From assembly GCA_964390545.1 (NCBI GenBank), contig CAYMJV010000101.1:1-7028 (forward strand): a DNA stretch of 7,028 nt, given 5' to 3'. The position numbers and the translations under genes are program-made. The DNA comes from CAYMJV01 sp964390545 (lineage in GTDB: Bacteria; Desulfobacterota; BSN033; UBA1163). The notes under the pieces were generated by a model. That model saw only the letters and a list, made by a program, of their open reading frames with translations, did no database searches and was not told where the DNA came from. Positions 1 through 5,717 of the stretch are shown piece after piece; the first letter of the stretch is position 1, and the number at the start of each line of letters is the position of its first letter.

Positions 1-17
1 TTTTAAATCGGGGTAAA

Positions 18-59
18 AAGCGCCGCTCAGTATCAACCCTGAGCATACCCCGGGCGCTT
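18..59 (-). terminator. Bulged GC-rich hairpin, possible minus-strand terminator
   Basis: Two nested stems are visible: AAGCGCC (18-24) pairs with GGCGCTT (53-59), and GCTCAG (25-30) pairs with CTGAGC (39-44) around an 8-nt loop. Eight unpaired bases (45-52) bulge on one side. Read on the minus strand the stem ends in GGCGC followed by TTTTT, which is the form of a Rho-independent terminator. Against this, no minus-strand gene lies immediately to its right, and the bulge weakens the stem. It may be just another repeat hairpin. Confidence 0.25.
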
Positions 60-82
60 GTCCTGAGCGCAGTCGAAGGATC
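57..82. repeat. Fragment of a dispersed CCTGAGC-GTCGAAGGA repeat
   Basis: The stretch contains CCTGAGCGCAGTCGAAGGA, which resembles one half of a short palindromic repeat family found scattered between genes in many environmental bacterial genomes. The matching second half (TCCTTCGAC...GCTCAGG) is not present nearby, so this would be a solitary or decayed copy. Family membership is from memory and rests on the motif alone. Confidence 0.4.
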
Positions 83-258
83 AGACCGGGGAGCCGAATG
101 GGTTGATTTTAGTTATAGGTTATACGTTATACGTTTTTGTAGAGTTACCAACCCTGTCTTTGAAAGAATGCCTTCCTGTGATAAACTGAAAATTTTCTCG
201 CCTTGAAAGCGAGGGGTTCCAATCCTAAGTCGACTGCGTTTTTGATTCTCGTTTATTC

Positions 259-335
259 GTCATTCCTGCGGAAGCAGGAATCCAGGGTCAAATCCGTGGA
301 ACTCCCCCCTGGATACCCGCTTTCGCGAGTATGAC
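259..335. repeat. 77-bp palindromic intergenic element (REP/MITE-like)
   Basis: Two 28-nt arms, 259-286 and 308-335, are imperfect reverse complements. The outer ends match as GTCAT/ATGAC and the inner ends as TCCAGG/CCTGGA. Each arm is also a small hairpin: ATTCCTGC-GGAA-GCAGGAAT on the left and a TACCCGC...GCGAGTA stem on the right. The 21-nt centre is unpaired. The 'GTCATTCC(C/T)GC...GC(A/G)GGAATCCAGG' style is that of repetitive extragenic elements common in many Proteobacteria and Desulfobacterota. The mismatches fall mostly where each arm's own hairpin still pairs, suggesting each hairpin is maintained separately. I see no target-site duplication at its edges. Confidence 0.7.
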
Positions 336-442
336 AAACCCGAAGTTGGCTCACGTTCACCTTGTTCACGTTTCGCCTATTGTCGCTCCGCCTGAAGGCG
401 AGGGGCTTCCACCATCCCCGATGGGGACACTAAAACATAAGA

Positions 443-793
443 ATGCTTTACAAGATTCTTGCGGATATCGTTGTTCTCATCCATTTTCTCTGGATCGTGT
501 TCCTTTTCTTTGGCGCCTTCTGGGGAATCAAGAATAAGGTGGCCAAGATATTCCATCTCTCTGGCCTTGCGTTTGCTTTCATCATCCAGATATTTGACTG
601 GTACTGCCCCCTCACCCATCTCGAGGTCTGGCTGAGATCCAAACATTCACCCTTCCTTACTTACGCGGGTTCCTTCATCGTCCATTATGTGGAGAAGATC
701 GTCTACATCGAAATTTCCCGCTTCGTGGTTCTTGTTTTTACGATTCTTCTCTGCGGATTGAATGCATGGATCTATTTGAGAAAGAGGCGGTAG
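443..793 (+). CDS. DUF2784 family small membrane protein
   Basis: The 116-residue product matches what I recall of the DUF2784 family, whose members are about 110-130 residues long with unknown function. Family hallmarks visible are the N-terminal LADIVVLIHFLWIVF segment with His14, a His near residue 38, the central DWYCPLTHLE motif (residues 52-61, with Cys55, Pro56 and Glu61) and a GSFIVHY motif (76-82). Hydrophobic segments lie at about 5-28, 38-52 and 93-111, so it should sit in the inner membrane with a short Arg/Lys tail (RKRR) probably facing the cytoplasm. The conserved His, Cys and Glu hint at metal or cofactor contact, but that is speculation. The ATG at 443 gives the expected family N-terminus, although no good Shine-Dalgarno sequence precedes it; the closest is GGGGA about 15 nt upstream. 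It stands alone, with repeats on both sides. Confidence 0.85.
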   Translation: MLYKILADIVVLIHFLWIVFLFFGAFWGIKNKVAKIFHLSGLAFAFIIQIFDWYCPLTHLEVWLRSKHSPFLTYAGSFIVHYVEKIVYIEISRFVVLVFTILLCGLNAWIYLRKRR

Positions 794-862
794 GGAGATC
801 CCGTGAGGACAGGAGATCAACTAATACGAAAGCAATAAATACCATTACAGTCGGCGGGATTT

Positions 863-1044
863 CCCCTCACCCCATCCCTCTCCCCAGCGAGACTGTGTCG
901 CAATGAGGCCAATTGCTTGTTTGTCATTCTGAACGAAGTGAAGAATCTCAAAGAATCAATAAGTTGGAAACCAGAGATTCTTCGGCTAACGCCTCAGAAT
1001 GACATTGCGACACAGTCTCAGCGGGGAGAGGGGAGGGTGAGGGA
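863..1044. repeat. GC-rich REP-type hairpin, split by an insertion
   Basis: The left half (863-889) contains CCCTCACCC (864-872) and CCCTCTCCCC (876-885). The right half (1024-1044) contains the complementary GGGGAGAGGG, whose first G is base 889, and GGGTGAGGG (1035-1043). In the present sequence the halves are separated by 134 bp made of the inserted element plus one duplicated CAGCG. Joining them gives a 10-bp perfect stem with an AGC loop, extended by a second 9-bp stem across a small bulge. The CCCTCACCC...CCCTCTCCCC style is that of a widespread intergenic palindrome family. It lies between the DUF2784 and DUF5658 genes, about 70 nt after the first stop codon. Confidence 0.7.
890..1018. 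mobile_element. 129-bp MITE-like element with 16-bp terminal inverted repeats
   Basis: The ends AGACTGTGTCGCAATG (890-905) and CATTGCGACACAGTCT (1003-1018) are perfect reverse complements. The element is flanked by identical 5-bp direct repeats CAGCG at 885-889 and 1019-1023, as expected for a target-site duplication. Inside lies a second imperfect palindrome: 923-949, starting GTCATTCTGAACGAAG, pairs with 974-1003, ending CTCAGAATGAC. It shares the GTCATTCTGA...GAAGAATCTC look of a common dispersed repeat. The element has no coding capacity, so it would need a transposase acting in trans, and none is present in the window. Five-bp duplications occur in several DDE transposase families, so the parent family cannot be named. 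The structure is read directly from the sequence; mobility is inferred. Confidence 0.7.
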
Positions 1045-1106
1045 GCAATTTGATTATTGCACTGGCTAAAGAAGATAGTGTAAGATGAGTCTTCCAAGGT
1101 GAGCTG

Positions 1107-1544
1107 ATGGAAGAAGAAAAAAACAGACGAACTCCTATTGATCGCAGAAAAAAGCCTACCCCTCGTTTGAGCTGGTTCACCTTTTTCGGCCGAAGAAAAA
1201 CACTTAGAAGAAAAACGGATCGGGAGAAGGGTGGATATGTAGACCGTTACAGCTATATTTTGTTCTTTTTACTCGTCTTGATTCTGGGCCTCAATATCCT
1301 CGATTCCTTATTCACCATGATGATTATCGATTTAGGAGGTCAAGAATTTAATCCTCTGGTGCGTTCTTTTATTGAGCTCCATGGGGATATGTTCTGGATC
1401 TGGAGATTCGTCATCGCCTCCTTGGCCTTAGTTCTCTTGTATCTTCATCGTGGATTTATCATGGTCCGGCGGATGATCATTGCGATCGGCTTAATTTACG
1501 TTGTCATTGTGGTTTATCAGATGTATCTCATCTTTTATCGATAA
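1107..1544 (+). CDS. DUF5658 family membrane protein with Arg-rich leader
   Basis: This 145-residue protein has two parts. Residues 1-49 are very basic and contain RRTPIDRR (7-14), PTPR (17-20), GRRKTLRR (28-35) and VDRY (45-48). Residues 50-142 form three membrane helices, at about 50-75, 97-113 and 120-142. The hydrophobic part carries the DUF5658 signature: LNxLD (62-66) followed by a GGxEFNPL motif (77-84). It should be an inner-membrane protein with the basic tail in the cytoplasm. The function of the family is unknown. The RRxxxDRR...PTP...GRR arrangement recurs, as I recall, in front of DUF5658 in Deltaproteobacteria. The ATG at 1107 is preceded by AGGTGA with a short 4-nt spacer. The M42 peptidase starts 57 nt downstream on the same strand, so co-transcription is possible but not shown. 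Confidence 0.75.
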   Translation: MEEEKNRRTPIDRRKKPTPRLSWFTFFGRRKTLRRKTDREKGGYVDRYSYILFFLLVLILGLNILDSLFTMMIIDLGGQEFNPLVRSFIELHGDMFWIWRFVIASLALVLLYLHRGFIMVRRMIIAIGLIYVVIVVYQMYLIFYR

Positions 1545-1601
1545 TCCAATTCCGTTCATAGCCACCCTACGTGTCGAAAAGTTCAAACAAGGAGAAACAA
1601 A

Positions 1602-2672
1602 ATGCTGGATCTCTTCAAGCGATTGGCGGAAATTCCCGGAGGGAGCGGATTCGAAGAAGAGGTTATCAAAACGATTGCTACGGAATTAAGAAAAAGAACC
1701 CCCGATGTCTCCTTGGACCCCATGGGCAATGTCATCGGAAAGCTCGGGACAGGGAAGCGATCGGTAATGATCTGTGTTCATGCGGATGAGGTGTGTTTGA
1801 TCGTCAAGTATATTGATGGAAGAGGATATATCTATTTTGATCTCATCGGGATGATCGATGCGAGGGTTCTTCTTGCCACAAAGGTCGATGTCTGTGCAGA
1901 AAAAGGAATCTATACAGGAGTCATCGGTGTGAAGAATTCCCATCTCATGACTCCTGAAGATCTGAAGCGGCCGATAAGCATTTCAGAGCTCTGGATCGAC
2001 GTCGGCGCCGAGAGTGCCGAGGAAGTCAGGGGACGGGGAATTGAAATCGGGGACCCCATTGTTTTCCATCCAAACCTTCAGTCCATCGGAGCGGATACCA
2101 TAATCAGTAAGGCCATCGACAACCGCGCTGGTTGTGCGATTCTCATCAATCTGGGCGAGAGGATGAAGAAGGAGAAAATAGATTACCAATTATTTTTGGT
2201 CGCGGCCGTTCAGGAAGAAGTAGGGTCACGGGGAGCAAAGGTGGCTGCTCAGTCGATCGGTCCGGATATGGCGATTGTGGTCGATACGGTTCCGGCAGCT
2301 GATCCTATCACCCCACCCCAGCAGGCAACAGCAGAATGCGGAAAAGGGCCTGTCATTCGCTCCATGGACGTGAATGCCCAGGGATGGGGAACGATCTATT
2401 CGAAGAAGATCCGCCAGAAGTTAGTGGCAACAGCGATGAAGCACGGAATCCCTCACCAGAAGGATATCTCCAAGACATGGACAGATGCTTCGTCCATCCA
2501 CACCTCGGGGGACGGAATTCCATGCGGCGGGCTTTATATTCCCCGGCGTTATAGCCATTCGCCCCTCGAACTGGTGAAATGGTCTGATGTAGAAAAGACG
2601 GCGGAGCTCCTCTATCTCTTCTGCAAGGAGCTCCGATCCGCAGATATTGAAGAGCTGATTCGGAAGATCTGA
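1602..2672 (+). CDS. M42 family metallopeptidase (glutamyl/TET-type aminopeptidase)
   Basis: The 356-residue length is typical of M42 aminopeptidases (FrvX, YsdC, TET), cytoplasmic dinuclear-metal enzymes that trim N-terminal residues from peptides, usually as large tetrahedral dodecamers. The metal-site motifs appear in the right order and spacing: HADE (60-63), AIDNR with the bridging Asp173, QEEVGSRGA with catalytic Glu205 and metal ligand Glu206, VVDT with Asp228, and IPRRYSHSPLE with His319. Residues from about 65 to 160 form the inserted dimerisation domain expected of the family. One oddity is Cys at residue 65, where the family usually has Gly (HxDEIG). Substrate preference cannot be read from sequence, and cellulase-like names for this family are historical misannotations. 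The ATG at 1602 is chosen because AAGGAG (1589-1594) sits 7 nt upstream. It converges with dctM, leaving 62 nt. Confidence 0.9.
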   Translation: MLDLFKRLAEIPGGSGFEEEVIKTIATELRKRTPDVSLDPMGNVIGKLGTGKRSVMICVHADEVCLIVKYIDGRGYIYFDLIGMIDARVLLATKVDVCAEKGIYTGVIGVKNSHLMTPEDLKRPISISELWIDVGAESAEEVRGRGIEIGDPIVFHPNLQSIGADTIISKAIDNRAGCAILINLGERMKKEKIDYQLFLVAAVQEEVGSRGAKVAAQSIGPDMAIVVDTVPAADPITPPQQATAECGKGPVIRSMDVNAQGWGTIYSKKIRQKLVATAMKHGIPHQKDISKTWTDASSIHTSGDGIPCGGLYIPRRYSHSPLELVKWSDVEKTAELLYLFCKELRSADIEELIRKI

Positions 2673-2734
2673 ATTATTCTCCAAATTTGATCATCGCCCT
2701 CCCTTTCTCCCTTCATTATACAGGACTATCAACT

Positions 2735-4042
2735 CTATCGGCCCATCATGGAAGGGAGGAAGAGAGCAATCTGGGGGAACAAGGTGATCAAAAAAGTAAC
2801 AAACAAAATGGCTGCAAGAAAAGGTAAAGCTCCTTTAAAAACTTCTTCAAGGGGGGCATCTTTGGCGATGCTGGCCACTGTATATACACAGAGACCCACC
2901 GGGGGCGTTATCAAACCTGCACCCATCATGAGGACACATACGACTCCGAACCATATTGGATCAAAGCCAAGTTGTAACACAACAGGAAAGATGACAGGCA
3001 GTGTTAGAATCATCATTGAAATGGCATCTAAGAAACATCCAAGAATTAAATAAATCACGACGATAATGGCCAGGATGACATATTTGGAAACAGCAAGCCC
3101 TACGATCCATGCGGAAACCTTCATGGGAATCATGGAGAGGGCTAAGAAATAACTGAACACATTTGCCCCTGCCACTAAGAAGAGAACCATCACGGAAACA
3201 CGGGCAGCTTCAAAAAGAGAATCAAGCAGTATTTTCGGGGTCAATCTCCTTTTCCAAATCGCCATTAAGAAAATCAAAGTTGCCCCAACCCCTGCTGCTT
3301 CAGTCGGCGTAAATAAACCGGTATAGATTCCACCAATAACCAGTAAGAAGATAACGACGGTTTCCCAGACTCCTTTTAGAGCAGCGAGCTTCTCTCTCCA
3401 GGATACTCCTTCGGGACTACTGAGAGCAGAATTGGGGCTAAATTTCACCCAAACATACAAGATGATCATAAAGGCGCCTGCGAGAATGAGACCGGGGATC
3501 ATGCCTGAGATGAGGAGCTTCCCGATGGACTGTTCTGTAAGCATGCCGAAGATCACGAAGCCGAGGCTAGGGGGAATGAGAAAATCGATGGTTGCTCCAG
3601 CCGCAACCGTTCCTGCAGCCAATCTGGGTGAATAGTTGAATCGTCTCATTTCAGGATAAGCAACTTTTCCAAAGGCGGCTGAAGAGGCAACCGACGAACC
3701 TGAAATAGCGGAAAAGCCTGCAATGGATGCAATGGTTGCCATCCCAAGACCTCCCGGCAGCTTTCTTAGCCACTTGTCGAACGTATCATAAAGATCGGTG
3801 CTGATCCCTGCAATTTCCGCGTAACTACCCATAACAATGAACAGGGGGATGATGGTGTAGGGATAATGGGAGGCCGTTTCATAGACTGTCCTTGCGACCA
3901 TCGGAAGTGCAGCATGGATCGAGGCCAGATAAGTGGTTCCAAGAAACCCTACAAGCATTAAAGAGAATGCGATGGGTACACCCATAAGCAGAAAAAGAAA
4001 GAGCAAACAGGAACCGAGGATACCCACCGTGACGGGATCCAT
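2735..4042 (-). CDS. dctM: TRAP transporter large permease, DctM family
   Basis: This 435-residue, highly hydrophobic protein is the channel-forming subunit of a tripartite ATP-independent periplasmic transporter. It imports the substrate delivered by DctP using a sodium or proton gradient. Family hallmarks include an N-terminal ILGSCLLFLFLLMGVPIAF helix, the conserved GMATIASIAGFSAISGSS block (100-117), IPPSLGFVIFG (156-166), GLFTPTEAAGVGA (242-254), GCFLDAISMMILTLP (325-339) and PPVGLCVYTV (380-389). About a dozen membrane segments are apparent and the length is normal for DctM, so it appears intact. The ATG at 4042 overlaps the dctQ stop codon by one base (TGATG), and GGGGAG lies about 9 nt upstream inside dctQ, which favours translational coupling. 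It is the last gene of the dctPQM operon. Confidence 0.95.
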   Translation of the reverse strand: MDPVTVGILGSCLLFLFLLMGVPIAFSLMLVGFLGTTYLASIHAALPMVARTVYETASHYPYTIIPLFIVMGSYAEIAGISTDLYDTFDKWLRKLPGGLGMATIASIAGFSAISGSSVASSAAFGKVAYPEMRRFNYSPRLAAGTVAAGATIDFLIPPSLGFVIFGMLTEQSIGKLLISGMIPGLILAGAFMIILYVWVKFSPNSALSSPEGVSWREKLAALKGVWETVVIFLLVIGGIYTGLFTPTEAAGVGATLIFLMAIWKRRLTPKILLDSLFEAARVSVMVLFLVAGANVFSYFLALSMIPMKVSAWIVGLAVSKYVILAIIVVIYLILGCFLDAISMMILTLPVIFPVVLQLGFDPIWFGVVCVLMMGAGLITPPVGLCVYTVASIAKDAPLEEVFKGALPFLAAILFVTFLITLFPQIALFLPSMMGR

Positions 4043-4518
4043 CAGGATGATCTCCCCACAAGCTTTTTAACAGACTCCCCTAAATCGATCAGAAGTTCGA
4101 GGCCTAATAAAAAAGCCGCCACCGCAACAAGGAGCCTGAATGGATACTGGGGGATTCTCAGCATATCCGAGACAGTCCGTTCTTCGATGCCCACCACCAA
4201 ACCCTGCCACGCGAGGATAGAAAAAATGAACAAACTGATGAGGGTGGTAATGATATTGAGAATTAATGGAGCAGGATGAGGCAGCCGAGAGGTAATGATA
4301 GAAACTCCCACATGGGCTTTCACCTGCTGGGTATAGGCGAGCCCCAGCAGGATGAAAACGGCTAACATGTATTGAGTCATTTCTACGGTGCCAGGGATGG
4401 GATGGTTGAATAGATCTCTTGTCAAGACATCGGCTGATGTGATGAGCATCAGAGGGATGAGAAAACATGCACCCACGCCAGCAATAAAACGATTAAGAGT
4501 TTGTATCCCTTGCTTCAA
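4042..4518 (-). CDS. dctQ: TRAP transporter small permease, DctQ family
   Basis: The product, about 158 residues with four hydrophobic helices, is the small membrane subunit that pairs with DctM. The diagnostic stretch lies in the first half: DVLTRDLF, PIPGTVEMTQ and the following AHVGVSIIT, matching the usual DVxxRxxF...G(T)xE(M)xxx...HVxVd pattern of DctQ. There is no in-frame ATG before the first helix and an in-frame stop lies just upstream, so the start must be non-ATG. I choose TTG at 4518 because AGGAGG (4529-4534) stands 10 nt before it. The TTG at 4527, adding three residues (M-E-K), is only 1 nt from the same site and is less likely. It lies shortly after dctP and its stop codon overlaps the dctM start. 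Confidence 0.92.
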   Translation of the reverse strand: MKQGIQTLNRFIAGVGACFLIPLMLITSADVLTRDLFNHPIPGTVEMTQYMLAVFILLGLAYTQQVKAHVGVSIITSRLPHPAPLILNIITTLISLFIFSILAWQGLVVGIEERTVSDMLRIPQYPFRLLVAVAAFLLGLELLIDLGESVKKLVGRSS

Positions 4519-4528
4519 TTTTTCCAAC

Positions 4529-4534
4529 CCTCCT
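4529..4534 (-). promoter_or_regulatory. Ribosome binding site of dctQ that decides a TTG start
   Basis: On the minus strand a perfect AGGAGG is followed after 1 nt by one TTG (4527) and after 10 nt by a second in-frame TTG (4518). Only the second spacing is workable for initiation, so this site argues for the shorter protein. It lies between the dctP stop codon and dctQ. Confidence 0.6.
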
Positions 4535-4551
4535 CACCAGTGGCCCTTGCT

Positions 4552-5616
4552 CTATCTCCATTCGGGTGGGAAGGCTACCACTTTGACACCCCTCTTCTCG
4601 CATTCCTCATTGTACATTCTAACGGCCTGTTTGGCCTTCAAACCTTTGGCTTCCAAACCGGCTACCCACTCTCTGGTTACATTCCTGAATCTCTCGTACC
4701 AACGCTCCGCCTCGGCCGAAGGAAGGTTATAGAGCTCCACTTTCTTGTCTGTGATCTCCTTCATCATTACCTTATAAACCTCCCTGGTCAATCCACCTGT
4801 GATGTTGTAAGGATTATGAGTGACTTCATCAAAAGTGGGTTTAAGGTCCCCTGGGATTTTCTTCCAACTCGTATTATTCATAATCACCCCTTCGGAGACG
4901 CACCCAAACGTGGTCACCACTCCAAATTTTGCAACTTCATTAAGCTTGAATGCGAGAAATTGCGGGGGGCATGTAACGATCCCATCCACTGTCCCTGTTT
5001 CCATCGCCACATAGACGTCACCGAGGGGCATGAAAACTGGTTCTGCACCAATTGCCTTAATGTAATTCGTTTGATGCCCTCCGGGGGATCTTACTTTGAG
5101 TCCCTTGGTATCCTCAAGGGTTCGCACAGGCTTCTTCGTCCATAGGAAGGACTGGATACAACCATTTAATTCAACCATCTTCACTCCAGGGAATTCTTGT
5201 TTAAGGACTCGTTTATACATTGCATTCCCGATATCCGTTGCAATATCTTTTCCATCTACCCATGCAGCCAGAGAGAGGACATCAGTTAAGGGAAACTTAC
5301 CAGGTGTCCAAGTGGCCGTGAAATAGCCCAAATCTGAAAGACCCTGTGCGACGATATCATAATGCTCTGGTCCTTTTCCCAATGCACTTCCTGCAAACAG
5401 GGTATAACTGATCCGGCCTTTGCTCCTCTTCTTAAGTTCCTCCATCATGGGAATCCAAACGGTTTGAACATCTCTACCTACAGGAACGTGCCACGTGCTA
5501 AATCTTAAATTAGTTTGTGCATGAGCCCAATGGACATGACCCAATCCCGTTCCCAATGTCACCCCGCCGATGAGCGAACTCTTCAGAAACTCTCTCCTCG
5601 TAAATCCATTACTCAT
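4552..5616 (-). CDS. dctP: TRAP transporter solute-binding protein DctP, Tat-exported
   Basis: The 354-residue product is the periplasmic receptor of the TRAP system. Its N-terminus carries a twin-arginine signal: TRREFLK (residues 6-12), a hydrophobic glycine-rich stretch, and an AHA-Q cleavage site near residue 33. The mature part begins LRFSTWHVP and has DctP landmarks: a GSALGKG segment, GLKVRSPG with Arg166, which in characterised members salt-bridges the substrate carboxylate, then an IGAEPVFMPLGDVYVAMETGTVDG block. Length is typical for the family. The ligand is probably an organic acid, but which one cannot be read from the sequence. The ATG at 5616 is chosen because AGGAGG (5625-5630) lies 8 nt upstream; an in-frame TTG at 5622 is only 2 nt from that site. 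It is the first gene of dctPQM, about 100 nt after the ttcA-like gene. Confidence 0.95.
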   Translation of the reverse strand: MSNGFTRREFLKSSLIGGVTLGTGLGHVHWAHAQTNLRFSTWHVPVGRDVQTVWIPMMEELKKRSKGRISYTLFAGSALGKGPEHYDIVAQGLSDLGYFTATWTPGKFPLTDVLSLAAWVDGKDIATDIGNAMYKRVLKQEFPGVKMVELNGCIQSFLWTKKPVRTLEDTKGLKVRSPGGHQTNYIKAIGAEPVFMPLGDVYVAMETGTVDGIVTCPPQFLAFKLNEVAKFGVVTTFGCVSEGVIMNNTSWKKIPGDLKPTFDEVTHNPYNITGGLTREVYKVMMKEITDKKVELYNLPSAEAERWYERFRNVTREWVAGLEAKGLKAKQAVRMYNEECEKRGVKVVAFPPEWR

Positions 5617-5624
5617 TCTCAAGG

Positions 5625-5630
5625 CCTCCT
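5625..5630 (-). promoter_or_regulatory. Ribosome binding site of dctP that decides its ATG start
   Basis: Perfect AGGAGG on the minus strand, 8 nt before the ATG at 5616. The competing upstream TTG at 5622 is only 2 nt away from it, which rules against the two-residue-longer form. The strong site suits an abundant binding protein at the head of an operon. Confidence 0.8.
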
Positions 5631-5717
5631 ATCCCATTTATGTGATTATCCCCAAAATATTTTAACTCTCCTTTCATTGTTTTGCGAGTGAGCGTTAGCC
5701 AGAAATTTATCAGAATT

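Larger units (their letters stand above)
1..442. other. Gene-free, repeat-rich intergenic region
   Basis: I see no convincing coding sequence before the DUF2784 gene. The region holds, in order, a hairpin at 18-59, a fragment of a dispersed repeat at 57-82, a run of GTTATA/GTTATACG repeats at 113-134, a small hairpin with a GCGAGGGG tail at 197-213, a 77-bp palindromic element at 259-335, and another hairpin with a GCGAGGGGCTTCC tail at 389-410. The short open frame starting at 331 begins inside the palindromic element, runs into the DUF2784 gene in another frame, and has no recognisable content, so I treat it as chance. The stretch looks like a landing zone for small repeats, not a regulatory region of known type. 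Confidence 0.6.

Noticed and set aside
331..537. Short plus-strand open frame before the DUF2784 gene
   Set aside because: It starts inside a palindromic repeat and runs into the DUF2784 gene in another frame; its product shows no family features.
863..1044. CRISPR array or tandem repeat
   Set aside because: The repeats are inverted and nested, with no regularly spaced direct repeats.
1050..1086. Promoter for the DUF5658 gene (TTGCAC with TAAGAT)
   Set aside because: The -35 box matches only 3 of 6 and the -10 box 4 of 6; too weak to call.
1545..1601. Riboswitch or leader before the M42 gene
   Set aside because: The gap is only 57 nt and shows just a ribosome site with no notable stem.
2673..2734. 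Shared terminator between the converging M42 and dctM genes
   Set aside because: I looked for a stem followed by a T-run on either strand in this 62-nt gap and found none convincing.
4501..5145. Long plus-strand open frame (214 codons) opposite dctP
   Set aside because: It lies antisense to a clear DctP gene, has no family likeness, a composition like a reverse-strand shadow, and no ribosome site.
5631..5717. Sigma-54 or sigma-70 promoter for dctPQM
   Set aside because: A TGGC...CGC pair has 13 nt between the GG and GC steps, not 10, so sigma-54 fails; the TAAAAT box has only a 3-of-6 match at the -35 spacing.
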